In this document: piece by piece, positions 1-18,077 of the stretch | How the letters are laid out: each line of letters begins with the position of its first letter | Position numbering within the stretch: the stretch's first letter is position 1 | Assembly: GCF_000003815.2 (NCBI RefSeq) | Contig: NC_049988.1 | Location: 7,932,698 to 7,996,697 of the forward strand | Origin: Branchiostoma floridae | Taxonomy: Eukaryota > Chordata > Leptocardii > Amphioxiformes > Branchiostomatidae | Length of the DNA: 64,000 nucleotides | Direction: 5' to 3' | Translations under genes and position numbers: made by a program | Notes under the pieces: model-generated | Database searches by the model: none | Told to the model about the DNA's origin: nothing | What the model saw: only the letters and a program-made list of their open reading frames with translations

Positions 1-2050
1 CAACATGGGACTTAATATCGTTTGCAAAGATCGAAGGCTTCTTGTTCCTGTTATACAAGTTAGAGGGAAGAATTTGTTATGAAAGAAATGTGAGAGAAAC
101 CTTGTGGGCTGCATTTGCAGCTAGTTTTACTTCTTCTCCTTTTTAAGACGTGCCAGAAACAATAAAGGATCATAGTGTCCAATCAATGTGTGTCGTTTTG
201 TTCTTGAAGTGGCTTTTAAAACATTTGAAAATATTACGTATACATTACTGCCTGTAGTTTGGGCTTCCAGTATCATTTTGATATTTGTTACGTTAACATG
301 GGAGGTCATCAGCTTTGGTTGCGTGGATCAAAAGCGACTTCTATTAATCATTGTCAGTACTGCAGCATGAAGTCCAAACCATGCAACACGCCACAGCATG
401 AGAAGGAACTGCCACTCGTACCCTGCTCAAGGACCAGACGCATACCAAGGTCTACTTCGCACTTTATATGACAACATGTCCTAGATATTAATTTGGGAAT
501 AGATACAAATGATAACATGACAGGTCAGGACTTAGCAGTGTCATTTCTTTGGCGATATTCTCCTGTCCTTGGTACTGAAACACCACCCAAACACTGAATG
601 AAAGAAAGCGCTGGTAAAGCGTCCCTGCATATATCAACACAGTAGGATCTTACAGCCCGATTCATTAGAAATTTAAGATTACAAACGTTTGACCGACATG
701 GAGCTTGGTTTGGCAGCAACGTCTATGGACAACTGGAATCAGAACTATGCTTGTGCTGGCGTATAAACAGCGCCCTCAGGCGGCGTTGCTGATAACAGCA
801 CGGTTGTATCATCTCAGCTCTCGTCGTTTGGCACTACAGTAATTCTGCTGTGGTCAGCTTTGCCCTCCGTCCAAGTAGACCTTGTTATGCCTCTGGTCAT
901 CGCAGGACGTTTGATATCTGGATAGATCAATCTGTGATTGAATAGCAGTCCTTCCTGCTACCTTCGTACTTTGATTCAGAAGCTTTGACCGGCTGCAGTA
1001 CCGACAGTGATTAATAAAGTTCACTTTTTGTCAATGCAACGTAAGGGGAATTAACAAATCACCTACACTATGCAGCACCATCGATTCAGTTTAAGAGCAA
1101 CTTTATTAATAAAAATGGACTGGCAACACTAATCACTTTATCCAGATGAATTCTTGCATTGTACCATAACAGTACTTTTTATATTGTTACAAAACAATTT
1201 TTCAGTATCCTTTTCGGCAAATTTAATTCAGGATCCAGAAGCTTGAACACATGTACCTTTGCCTCAGGTACATGTACTGTATACTAAGTTCAAACATATA
1301 TGTTTTGAAAATACTTGAACAAATACTACGACCACTCTGCATGGAAGCTTGGAGTGATGTAGCTTTAAGACTGTTGTAGCTTAGACTCACAGATGACGTT
1401 TTCCGCCTCTCATGACACTGGCGGCTACAGGCGCTGAGACAGCTAGCGGTTGAGCCGAAATAGAAGGCAAACATCCAGGGATATCTCGAAAATTGAAATG
1501 CGGTTTTCATCCTCCAACTAGGCCCCAAGAGACCTTTCTAATGATACCAAGTTTGGCTGACCGAAACTTGAACCCTACGTTACAATGGCGCTAACGGTTA
1601 CAGGCAGCGAGCGGTTGAGCCTAAATAGAGCGCAAATATACAGGGATATCTCGAGAAGAAAGCATCCGATTGGAGTGCAGTTTTTATCCTCCAACTAAAC
1701 ACCAAGAGACCTTTCCAATGATACCAAGTTTGCCCGAACTTGAACCCTACCTCACTCGATTATTAACTTTAGAAAAGGTGTGGCTTTTCGTCTCCATATG
1801 CTTCCAAAAAAGAAGTCAAACCCAACCTGTTTAGAAATAGCCAACACTAGTATTAGAGTAGAATATTGTTCATAACTGTTCATTGTCACTTGTATATTTA
1901 CAATATTTATACCATGTACTTGCAATTAGCCCTCGGGCACGAACTTGCAAATACGGTTACTGTAACTTCTTCATTAACGTTACCGTACAACAGCGACTCT
2001 TGGCGACATCCTTGCAAACGGCAGGATATAAAATCCTGGTCCCATGATGC
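1..2050. other. 5' intergenic stretch, no gene recognised
   Basis: I see no convincing exon here. Open frames are short, AT-rich and lack family motifs. The only clear structure is the imperfect tandem duplication at 1426-1753, listed separately. Confidence 0.5.
1426..1753. repeat. Imperfect direct duplication, about 155 bp unit
   Basis: Two diverged copies lie at about 1426-1579 and 1599-1753. Both carry AGCGGTTGAGCC, an AGGGATATCTCGA block, ATCCTCCAACTA, AAGAGACCTTTC, AATGATACCAAGTTTG and ACTTGAACCCTAC in the same order. The spacing suggests an old local tandem duplication or two copies of a dispersed element. No coding content is seen. Confidence 0.7.
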
Positions 2051-2178
2051 CATGCGCCCCACCCTTCCGCCATTTTGGTTCCTGTAACGAGACCGACCGA
2101 GCCGAGCCGAGCGCTCCGCGGTAGCCTTGTATGTAGGGCGCCGAGGATCACTTTTCACACACCCCCAGTCCATTTAAG
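2050..2178 (+). other. Candidate non-coding first exon / promoter of Ral
   Basis: A GC-rich, CpG-rich island with repeated CCGAGC motifs stands out from AT-rich surroundings and ends in TTTAAG followed by a good donor, GTAGGT, at 2179. The Ral start exon has a splice acceptor just upstream of its ATG, so a 5' UTR exon must lie upstream, and this is the best candidate seen. Linkage is inference; only a spliced cDNA could show it. Confidence 0.3.
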
Positions 2179-2179
2179 G

Positions 2180-4700
2180 TAGGTCATAGCGTTAAGTGAC
2201 TTCTTCTCTACTATCTAAATTCTTTTTGACTCGATAAGTTGTCTTAAACCGTTGATACAGCGCCATTTCCCTGTGAGTAACACCTCTCCGTTTTGCTACT
2301 CGGAAACATGTAACAATTTTTTGGACGGGAAGCCCTGGAGATTATAATATAATTCATCCATCAATCTCCTCGGCAGACAGCTTTAGTAGTCATCGATTTT
2401 TTATTCGGCGATTTCTTTCAACAGTCCACCCCTGGGTGTACTAAACTTATGACCCATATAGGGCCAAAAAATGATGTCTGTGTTTATGTGGTGAGAAGTG
2501 TGAAGAAAAAGTGACCGTTCTGTGTTGGGTGGGACATATCCAGTACTAACATAAAATCTTTCGCTTCCCCTCTCCAATTTTCCAGACCCAAACATTTTAA
2601 AGATTTGTATGTAGATTAACAAATCCAACGGTTGGTTGGTGCCTACAAAGGCAAGTATCAACGCTCTGAAATCAACACATAATTTATTTTCACAGGTGTC
2701 AAGATCAACAGTTCCCATTCATTACCACATTATCGTGTAGCTGACAAATAAACATTCACTAAGCTTTGGTCTTTTTATGTCTAACATTTCTTCAAACTGC
2801 GACATAAAGCTTCATAAATAATTCAGAAGTGGTCTGATTCTGTGTTATCTTCGCATCACCATGAATTATGGTCATTCACTAGAGGAGGAACTGTTTTGGC
2901 CGTTAGTGGATAAAGGAAACAGAGTGTTGCCATTGTTTGGTGAAGTTTAATGTTTCCCTTAAGTAGTTGGTATTGAAAAGTTGTCATTTCTTAGCAGATC
3001 TAGGTATCGGCATTACATTTGAATAAGGTCTATACGTATGTTGTTTCTAAAGAAATAGTGCGTAATGTTTCTTCTGTTTGTGTCTTTGTCTTTGAGTTTG
3101 TTTTCTGTTCAAAGGATATTAGGGGATAAGAAAATTATTTGATGACCAAGATGTTTTGTTTTGTAGCCTGAGTATCATCCGTGGTACCCAGGCTATTGTT
3201 TTGTGTTTATGATAGATAAAAAGAATGGAAACTTAAAGTGACTGTCTTGTACTGTCAGACTGGTAATATCTGGTACGTAGTTGTTCTTTTGTCAGATTTC
3301 AGCAGAGGGAAGCCAGGTTTTTCCTCGATGAATACCAATGATTGATTGAATGAAAGTCCTTTATTTGACAGTACCATCCAGTGACAATGTACAGGTCATT
3401 GTTACAATAAACCATTATGTGTAAGTTATATACTAGTATATAAGCCAAACATACAAGGATGCCATACATCACTATACAGGAACAAATCTTTGAAGTGAAC
3501 TAGAATGAATGGTTTATTTTGACAGGATAGAATTGCAAGGTACATACTTGTAGCAGCAAGGAAACACCAAACAGGAGGATATCATACCTTAAATGTTAGC
3601 TCAGTCAATAATGTTGTAAGAAATACTTTGAGACAAGACTTAAGCATAAGCAGGATTTCTCTTTATTTCAGTAATTAAGACCAGTGAATTGAATTTGGGA
3701 GAAAACAAACCCCTAACTTCCTGGTGTTATTCCCAAAACACATTTGGTGAACTTGCAATGATAAGGTTATTGATAGAAAGCCAGATGGAATATCTGACAA
3801 GACGTTTGCAGGAATGTTTAGGAGGTTGGAATGCAGGACATCCCTTCTGCTTCCACCCACACTTTTCCTCTTGGGTGTGTTCAATCATTACTCCCCATAG
3901 AGAGGTCAGAAATTCAGGCATTCCAGATGGGGGAATGGGTTCTATATCTACAAGAAGAGTATGTACATGCAAGGAAAGAAGAAAAAAAATGACATACCTA
4001 CAACTACGCCTTTAATTTTCTTACAATGTTTACGTCTAGAGTTGTTGTTACAGGCGTGAAAATGGGTATATCCTTATCATGTTGGTAAGCAAAAACAATA
4101 CAGTGTAGTACATGTACATAGGTTTTCCTGTTTTTTTCCCTGAGTTTACAGCTTGTAGAAAAAAATGTCCAAACTGTTTGGGTTGTGTTTGGAGATATCT
4201 ATTGTCCATGTGATAAGCTGGATGTCATTGTTGTCATGTCTGCGACCCCGCCCGACGACCCCTCCTGGTTTGTCAACACTCACACAGGTGACTCATGGGG
4301 CCGAACCATTCAAGGACCAAAGGGGGAGGGCAAAGTCTGATACTGAAGTATGGTACTGTAAATCTTGAAACATTCATAGTTGTTTTATTCTCATGGTTTT
4401 CATAGTAACCTCTCCATCGTTATTTCACGAATATTCTAAAATCAAGACCAAGTACAGTATTACTAATGTTTAAAAAACAAATTTAAATCACCTAGAAAAC
4501 CTCCTTTTCCCTCTTACAGTGAAAAAAGACAACTGCAAAAGTAAATGAATCTACAGTATGCAATTTTCCAATCATCAATCAATAGTTTTTTTTTCTTTTT
4601 AACTGTGGAAATGTTTCCTTTGCCTGAGGGAGAAGAAGAGGATGTGCACTCTGTTAGATTGATTGTATTGTCTTCTATCTGTGTTGCTGTAGAATTAATC
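2180..4700. other. Intergenic or 5' intron, nothing recognised
   Basis: No conserved domain or convincing exon is visible. A short palindrome near 3168-3200 (GCCTGAGTATCAT and GTGGTACCCAGGC) resembles the ends of the elements at 32600 and 54178. Around 3345-3420 the phrase GAAAGTCCTTTATTTGACAG resembles the 3' tail of a retroelement. Confidence 0.4.
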
Positions 4701-4713
4701 ATGGCTGTTGAGT

Positions 4714-4877
4714 TACTGTAAATGCGTTTAGGTTCGCGGGGGATTTAGTTTTGCGGTAGCAGGAAAATGGATTGTTCGCGGTGGTTTTAAGTTCGTGGTA
4801 GTGCCATAGACTGTAGTATCATACTATAAATATTACACAAACACAAAACCACTGCAAACATTTCTGCTTTTACAGTA
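4714..4877. mobile_element. MITE-like foldback element (TACTGTAAA ends)
   Basis: About 164 bp begins TACTGTAAATGCG and ends TTTTACAGTA, an inverted match. The interior has TTCGCGG-type motifs like the better preserved copy at 6248-6459. It has no coding capacity and looks like a decayed non-autonomous DNA element. Confidence 0.6.
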
Positions 4878-6240
4878 GCTTGTGATATATGAATCATATA
4901 AAAAATATCTTTAAGTTTCTAGGCTGTTGAAAAACGATTATTGGCTTCTCTTTTCTTTAGGCCATTCGTTTTATTTGGTATTTTCTCACTTTCTTTTACC
5001 AAATAATATCATCAACAGCACAGGATCTGTGCAGTTCTACACAAAATACAATCCATAGGGAATTGTCAAGCTAAAAATACAGAGTTCGTTTTGGCTGTTA
5101 ATCTGATTGAGGATAGACCCAGGCCACAGGTTGGTGGGTTATAGGATCATTTGATTTGCACCATGCCAGTGGCTTGTGTGTTTTGTGTACATGAATAATT
5201 CAGCATGTCTGATTTTTCCCCTCGAGTCAGTTCCCCTGACACAGATGGGTTTGATCATCCAGGTGTCTGGGCTTGATTGGTTGTGTCTGGTATTGTTCTT
5301 AATAATGTATAGTGACATATGCTGGCACAGTAGTAACAGTAGTGCTAACAGTGTACTGTAAATGTGTTTACTTTCATAGTCATTAGTGGTTTAATTTTGC
5401 ATTAGGAAAATAGAGAATTTTGTTGTTTTATATTTGCGTGTGAAAATATTCTATAGTACTGAAGTAAGACATTGGAAATGCACATTTCGCATTGTCATGA
5501 ATTCAAGTTGGAGAGGTACCATGTAAAATGCAAAGATGAAATCATGGCGAAAGATATGGGGGGACACACCCAGTACCAGAGTACTACTAGGACTGAGAAG
5601 TCACAAAAGGCAGTCCACTTGCCGTTTCCAATGCTTGGCAATTTTTGCTAGCAGCCAGTATTACATGTACAAAGAATGTTTATTTATGTTAAACATTCTG
5701 AATGCTAAGGTATCGTTCTTGTGACCAAATTTGTATTCGTTGCTGTTGGGCTGGCTTTGTCTGGTGAGAGAATATTACTTTTCATGACAGGCAGAGCCAG
5801 CGTTCTGTACTGTAAACCTGCAAATGTCTCCAGTGATTTTACGTTTCCACGACTAGTTTCTCTATCCAAAAGCATCATTCCCCAAACATTTGTTCAGTAG
5901 TCTGATCTTTGTGCCCACTGCAAACACTGGGAACGCCTCCTTTTTTCACCCAACCACGAAATAAAATCTCTGCAAACATGCATGAAGTTACAGTAGTCAG
6001 GCGCCTGATTACATTTTCCATGATTTATTACATGTCCAATTTTCTATCACTGTATCAGGAAAACAAACCTACATCACATGTAGACATGAGTCAGACTATG
6101 CTGTCTGGGATAGTCCATGATCTGAATGAAATTTTCAGCACAATATTTACTGAAAATTCCAAGCCTTACTAGAAATAATAAAAATTTCACTTGCAGTCTT
6201 GTCGGCCATCCATAGCACCAGTCTATGGTGGACCAAGGGA
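4878..6240. other. Non-coding stretch with decayed foldback copies
   Basis: No gene is seen. TACTGTAAATGTG at 5354 and TACTGTAAACCTGC near 5811 (with a matching GTTACAGTAG near 5990) look like further degraded members of the TACTGTAAA...TTTACAGTA family. Confidence 0.4.
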
Positions 6241-6247
6241 ATACTGT

Positions 6248-6459
6248 TACTGTAAATGCATAAATGTTCGCGGTGGATTAATGTTCGCGGTTTTCGCGGT
6301 GACCACTGCACCGCGAATTTAAATCCACCGCGAACATTTTTCTACTATGGTCTTAGATTGCAGTCTATGGTGTTACCGCGAACTTAAATCCACCGCGAAA
6401 AGTCATTTTTCCCGCTACCGCGAAATTAAATCCCCGCGAACTTAAATGCATTTACAGTA
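6248..6459. mobile_element. Foldback element with TTCGCGG repeats
   Basis: About 212 bp is bounded by TACTGTAAATGCAT and ATGCATTTACAGTA, an exact inverted pair. Inside, TTCGCGGTGGATT and its complement AATCCACCGCGAA recur several times in both orientations, so the single strand can fold into a multi-branched hairpin. No ORF is present. It is the best preserved of at least three copies in the first 7 kb. Confidence 0.75.
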
Positions 6460-6800
6460 TTGCAGACTCATCATTGTTTTTATGGCTGTATTATTGGTGT
6501 GTTATTGCAGAGGTCAGGTCTGGTATAGCAGGTCATCTGAAATGATGGGTTGATGGAGTAGTAGATAGTATGAGTAGAGTTTGTTTCCAGGAATATTGTT
6601 ATCAATCTTCTCACTGTGAGGCTGCTTTGTATAAAGGAATAAGAGGCAATAACTTTGTTTCTTTTTTTATTCAGGTTGCTGTCGAGACATAGGCATTTTT
6701 TTAAAAATTTGCTTTCAGACAGATAAGAACAATGTGGCACTGCATGTACTCAAGTTAGGAACATATTTTAACAGTGCTACATACAAGATACAGACAGAAG

Positions 6801-6985
6801 GTAAAGGTAGCACTTTTCCTCCAGACCCATTTTTACACCTGGGTGAAGTAAGGAAGGTCAGGTATAGTGCCTTTCCCAAGGGCACAACATCAGGGGCACG
6901 GCGGGTATCGAACTCGGCACCTTTACTAGGTTTCGAGCCCCACTCTACCAGTTACACCACACATGACACCAGACATAGTGGTGGT
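6801..6985 (-). mobile_element. tRNA-derived SINE fragment, minus strand
   Basis: Read on the minus strand this has a polymerase III A-box-like TGGTGTAACTGGTAGAG and a B-box-like GAGTTCGATACCC. A body follows containing TTGTGCCCTTGGGAAAGGCAC, also found in the larger SINE at 38980-39504. The tRNA fold itself is degenerate, so this is a retroposed SINE and not a tRNA gene. Confidence 0.65.
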
Positions 6986-7202
6986 ATTTGAACCATGGCT
7001 TGCAAACTGAAGCCTTTGAAGATATGAAAATAACTGTTTGTTTGTTTGTTTGTTTGTTGTTCCCAGGTTGTATCTAGCTGTAGAGACGTAGAGTCGGACC
7101 ATGGCTTCCAAACCGAAGCCTCCGCAGATATGGAAATAACTGTTTGTTTGTTTGTTTGTTGTTCCCAGGTTGAATCTAGCTGTAGAGACGTAGAGTCGGA
7201 CC
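6985..7202 (+). repeat. Tandem copies of the Ral start-codon region
   Basis: Three copies of a block of about 104 bp hold a (GTTT)n run, a splice acceptor TTCCCAG, the 5' UTR and the first codons of Ral. Their ATGs fall at 6995 (diverged), 7101 (near-perfect) and 7203 (the functional one). In the first two the frame stops within 10-13 codons, at the next (GTTT)n unit. The duplication thus carries two extra start codons and at least one extra acceptor. Confidence 0.85.
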
Positions 7203-12603
<5,401 letters not shown>

Positions 12604-14420
12604 TCCTCTTTCACAAACTTTCAATGTGCAAAGCATTCTCCATTGCTAAAGTTTTGGTCACACACCCCCTTTGGACTTTGGTTTGATCCAACTTTCTGTA
12701 TCCTTGTTCACTGATTGGCTGAATTGGTCAAGTCAACTTTGAAATGGGGTAGAAATGAAGTTGTTGAACAGTGTTACAAAATTGGGATGGGTGTGCCTTT
12801 AACACATCGCACTCTGTCTTGTGTGTTACATTCTAGGGTTGCTTTATTCCTCCTGAAAATCTGAACTCAGAATTCCATGGCTTTGTGAAAATTGGCCTGC
12901 AATGTTACTCCAAAGAGCTTCTATGTGCATAAATGTGTATGACTGTGCACCACTGTTTAATTTTGGTGGAACACTATGTTGACTATTTTGACAATTTCAG
13001 GAGTTAAAGTCAAGTAGGTTTCTTTCTGTACTGAGGTCCAAAATACAAAATAGAACGTTTCTGTTTCTGTTCTTGATCAGTGACTTGTACAAATCTTGCT
13101 ATGTGACATTTAGAAGTTTGAAATTAGAAGAAAACTCTTGAAAGGTTACAAAATGTATTTCGGAAACTCCTTGAATATTTTCAATTTTGATATTTTAGAA
13201 AAAAAGTATGGAATCGTAAAAACTGTAAGTGACTACTATTCCTAAACGAGACTGGTTTTCATAGGTGCAGTCCTTGTATTGGTTAACTAGTACATGTATG
13301 TAAATCCCATGATCGTACTCACTGTGTAAGACTATGAATATTGTGGAAAGGCTTTGTCAGATATTCCTGTCAGTTATCATTAAGTCAGCATCCTCAGTTC
13401 CATGTACATGTACATGAAATCGAGGTCTAAATTCGACCTAAGTCATGACCATGCATTCTTCCTTGGCTTTGGAAGATCTAAAAGTTTGTAATCTTCTCAA
13501 AACCTCTGTAATTACTGTATAATTAATTAATTACATTAATTTACATACAATATTTGCAATCTTAAGTAGCACTGATAATTATGATGAATAATCACTAATT
13601 GTATTTATATCACTGTATGAAATTATGCACCTAAAATATTATGTTAGGCTCCTGCTGTATAGGCACAGTAGGTATAGGTCATTGGATATGGTAAATCAAG
13701 GAAAGTTTCATCAAGGAAAAGATAAGAATTTTTCAGCAAACTTTCATACTTTTGAAAAGAACTTTGTGGGGCTATATGCTTGAATGCTATCTAGCCATTG
13801 TATTGACACCACATTGCCCAACTTTCTGTTGAAATATTGTTATACAACATTGTCTTTGTTAGTGAACATGTAAGTGTTAGGTCACAACAGTAGTGTCCTT
13901 GTCTCTTGTCTGATTGAACCTTAAACTGAAGTTTAAGGCTAAAACAAAATATCCAGACTAGATGCCAAGGGCACATATTTGTCTGTTAAGTGTTTCACAA
14001 CACAGAGCAACATCCAGTTAGAAAATTTCGGGTCCAAAGCACTTTATTGCACTGTATTACTGTACTCGTTGCACAGCTTAAAGAGTATTAGAATCGTTCT
14101 ATTGCCAAAGAAAGGTTAGCATTATTAGTTAGAACTTACTTGATTCAGTTACTAGTAGATACTCTGTGGATATATGTTGTTTTTCTTTAACCAACACTTT
14201 CAACCAACCTAAATGATATAAGATGGGGCAGTGTGCATTGATTTCATTTTGATCAGTGAATACATTATGGTTTTGGCGTGTCACCAATGCACATTTCCTG
14301 ATTGAGCTTGTTGAACTATGATGGAATTCTGGCAATGTGGGCATGTGGGAGTGCTAATGCATTCCTCAGTTGTACAGTTTTTAATTGAATGCAAATAAAG
14401 TATTAATGGCGCTACCAGTA
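12604..14420 (+). other. Ral isoform B 3' UTR and polyA signal
   Basis: AT-rich non-coding sequence after the stop. An AATAAA at 14394-14399 would give a 3' UTR of about 1.8 kb. No element or ORF of note is seen. Confidence 0.45.
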
Positions 14421-14608
14421 CATCTTGTCTGCTTTGGTACTAGAGAAGAGTGTAACATCGTGATGTTAGTGTTTCAAACACTTTAAGTATCAAATGATAG
14501 GCCCATCAGGTAACTTCAGCAGGTTACAATGCTTTCAGTTGTTTTAATCATCTAATATTATGCAACCAGCTGCTGGTATGTGCCTGTGAACCTGGATGAC
14601 CAATATAA

Positions 14609-15020
14609 GGCCCAGTTCATGATGCAAAAAAGAAAACGGATCAATCTGTTTGGCCTGAAAATCTGGCAGCAAACGGTTTGCATTTTGTGTTCATGATGCA
14701 AACTTGCACTCAGCGGCAAACAGTTTCAGGTCCATGAAAAGGCATGGTAATGTGATCTCTGACCCGCTGAGGTTGTTGGGATTCTGCACAAACTATACTT
14801 TTCCCTGTGAGGCCACCAACATTGAACGAAGGTACCCAGATGTATTCTGAGTCCACATTGCTTTTGCGTTCATGATTCGCAATTCTGGATAACTAGAAAC
14901 ATTTCCAGATCCACCTCAAAGAGTTTTCAAGAAAAGGAGCATTCATGATGACAAATTTATCCATTTTAGCTTGCCAAACGGATAACACCATTTGATTTTT
15001 TTTTTATCATGAACGGGACC
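14609..15020. mobile_element. MITE-like element, GGCCC-TTCATGATGCA ends
   Basis: About 412 bp starts GGCCCAGTTCATGATGCAAA and ends ATCATGAACGGGACC, a diverged inverted pair. It aligns with 25841-26728, including the unbroken phrase TTGTGTTCATGATGCAAACT at 14692. In the other copy that phrase is interrupted by a second element. It is non-coding. Confidence 0.7.
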
Positions 15021-15935
15021 TAATGCATACTTTTCTGCCAACACTTGAGCAAATGTCCAAGGACTGCAGGGTTTTACACTTCATGTAACACGTCTGGAGT
15101 TATTGGCAACTTAAAGCTGGGCTAACTTGAAGGGATTTATCTTTTAAAATTAAGTATGACGGGTTTGTATTCTGAAGACTGACACAAACTTCCACTAGCA
15201 GATAGCCCTTTTTCACAGAACTCTGGCAAACAACGCATAGCCATGTGGTACACTTAGACTGTGTGCAGTACAGTCTATGTTGCTTTGTTTGCCCCTGCAT
15301 TACAAAGTGTGGAAAGGGGCATAGATCTATGAAATGGTCTATGAAGTTGGGGAAGGTCAGGAAAATGTTTGGACCCGCTGTCTTCCTTTGTGTTGATTAC
15401 ATGTCTACTAGGTATAGTGACAGCCACATTATGGAAAATCTTCATGATATTCCATGATATTTGTATCATTAGGCATAAAAGCATGGTATACCACATCTGT
15501 ATTACAGGTAGCCTACACCATATTTCTTTGGCTGAAATCATATTAGAAATTGGTCAAATGCATGAATTATTAAGCCTTAGGACTGTAACTCATTACTGTA
15601 ATATCATTACTTTTGCAGTAGTTTTATTTCAAGGACAAGGGGGTTTCCAGGTGTCTTAATTGTGCAGTGCAAAGAATTCAGTACTACAGTAACGTTACTA
15701 TAATGGAAATGCATACATGTAATAGCATTGTCATGAATTTGTGGTGGAGGCACAAAAACAGCAACAAATACAACCGCTGCAAAAGTTTGAATATACTAGT
15801 ATACAGTAGACTGCAAAACACAATGGAGTGTTTTTGAGACTAGTGTTTGTGTATACAATGTACTACTATTGCTGTGAGCCGGATCTTGCACTATACATTC
15901 CATGGTGTAGGCATGATGGCTTCTACACAGCAAGT
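15021..15935. other. Intergenic stretch, nothing recognised
   Basis: Overlapping short frames at 15245-15660 lack any family signature and have AT-rich codon use. I do not call a gene. Confidence 0.4.
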
Positions 15936-17179
15936 AACTAGAGTTCCACGAACACATACCTTTGCCAAATAAACCAGGTTTGTTATGTAGAATGATGTCT
16001 GTAGACATAAATTTGTCACTCATTACATTTTATTTTATATGCCTGGAGTTGGTTCATAAAATTTTGCCATTGATTATACAAATTAGATCCCTATTTACAC
16101 TATTAATATCAAATTGTATCAAGCATCACTTAAGCTATCAGCATACCAAAAATCATGATGATCCTTTCATTCTTGACTTATTCTCTTTCAAAGTCTGAAA
16201 CAAAACCGGCATCTGCAGTTCAAGAAAAGACATTATAGGGGACCCAAACATACACCACTTACTCTCTGCCATCTTTCTCAACTACATGCAGTGGATCTAT
16301 CGACTTTCCTCATCAATTATGCAAATTAGCTATTAATTGGTATCTCATTATGTAAGTTTTTACTTAGGCTATCTACATACCAAAAATCATGACGATCCGT
16401 CAACATGTTCATATTTTCCATTAATTATGCAAATGAGATCAACATTTGCATAATTAATATGTATTGACATTTCTTTTTCTCAGCTACAAATGTGACAAGT
16501 TTGAAAGTCCTATAATGGAATGCAGTAGATTTACAAACTTTCCTCATTAATTATGCAAATTAGCTGTCGATTTGCATAATTAGAATTCCATCATGTAAGT
16601 CTTCCCTTTGGCTATCTACATACCAAAAATCATGACGATCCGTCAACACATTCATATTTTCTCATGAATTATGCAAATGAGGTCAATTGCATAAAATATG
16701 CGTTGATATTTTTCTCTTTCTCATCTAAATATGTGACAAGTTTGAAAGTCCTATCATGAAATGCAGTGGATTTATAAACTTTCCTCATTAATTATGCAAA
16801 TTAGCTGTTGATTTGAATAATTAGTATTCCATTATGTACATTGTTACTTGGGCTATCTACATACCAAAAATCATGACGATCCTTCTACACGTTCCCGAGT
16901 TATTCTCCTCCAAAGTTTGAAAGGAAATCGGTGGCTGCAGTTCCAAACAAGCCGTTAGGGGGTCAAAACTTACAGCACTTACTCTCTGCCCCAAGGGCTA
17001 TTTACCATTTAAACATCGCGACCACAACATGTCCAGAACATGAGATATAAAAAATTGAGTTCTGCTGCAGTACCTTAGCAAGCCGCTAGGGAGCCCATTA
17101 TCGAACTTGACCTTCGTTTTCCCAACCCCTACCCACCTACCAAATATTATCTGGATCCATCCGAGGCTTCTTGAGTTAT

Positions 17180-17219
<40 letters not shown>

Positions 17220-18077
17220 ACACACACACAGACTCACAAGCACAAAACATAACCATAGCCATTCTGGCACTGTGGCTATATTTGGGTGTAATGGTTACGT
17301 CATGCCCAAGCCTAGTGTAAGATTGACAAGAAGTGACCCCAAAGGTCATAGTTGCTGCAAAAGAGGTCAACACCACTATAAACCAGACGATAGGATTACA
17401 AGAAAATTGTTTATAGGGACAGTACATTATACATGATGGGGTGTATACATGCTATGTACACATAAGATTTAATAATCTGTAGACCAAGAATAAGGGCAAC
17501 TAGGGGGCCCAAACTTATGTCACTAACTCCTGAGCACAACAGCTATCTAACACCCAAAACTCGTGGCCATACCATGTTCAGAAGATGGAAAAACACACCC
17601 GGAAGTTGCGCTGCAGTACCAAGGGAAGCCGCTAGGGGGCCCATTATCGAACTCCCCCTTCGTTTCCCAGACCCCTACCCACCCACCAAATACCAGCTGC
17701 ATCCGTCGAAGTCTTCTCGAGTTATGCTGTCCGCAGACAAAAGTTTGCAATTAAACCGGCGCCCGCACTTCCATGAAAGCCGCTAGGGGGCCCAAACTCG
17801 CAGCAATCACTCCCTGCTTTAAGGGCTCCCTAACGCTCAAAAATCACGACCGCAGCATGTCCGGAACGCGAGATATCAAGCATGCAGGTCCTGCTGCAGT
17901 ACCTTAGCAAGCCGCTAGGAGGCCCATTATCGAACTCGACCTTCGTCTTCCACACCCCTACCCACCCACCAAATATCAGCTGCATCCATCGAAGTCCTCT
18001 CGAGTTATGCTGCTCACAAACGGGGAGAGCCACACCACCAAACCGAAAACATAACCTTAGCCATTCTGGCAAAGGTA
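15936..18077. mobile_element. Large repeat element, copy 1, with internal arrays
   Basis: About 2.1 kb starts AACTAGAGTTCCACGAACAC and ends at TGGCAAAGGTA. Near the start TACCTTTGCCA is the exact inverse of that end. Inside are three units of about 242 bp (marked by ATACCAAAAATCATGACGATCC-type blocks near 16376, 16617 and 16859), then three modules with GCCGCTAGG and CCCATTATCGAACT (near 17085, 17630, 17910) and a (CA)n run. A shorter copy is at 36612-37937. No transposase is visible. Confidence 0.75.
17178..17231. repeat. (CA)n microsatellite
   Basis: A nearly pure CA run lies inside the large repeat element; the second copy has a shorter equivalent at about 37861-37890. Confidence 0.9.

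Noticed and set aside
2401-2718. 105-codon minus-strand frame
   Set aside because: No family resemblance, AT-rich, no splice context.
15245-15659. Several overlapping frames of 70-96 codons
   Set aside because: Conflicting frames on both strands, AT-rich codons, no motif and no splice support.
17107-17436. Open frames on both strands across the CA repeat
   Set aside because: They are His-Thr or Val-Cys runs produced by the microsatellite, not genes.
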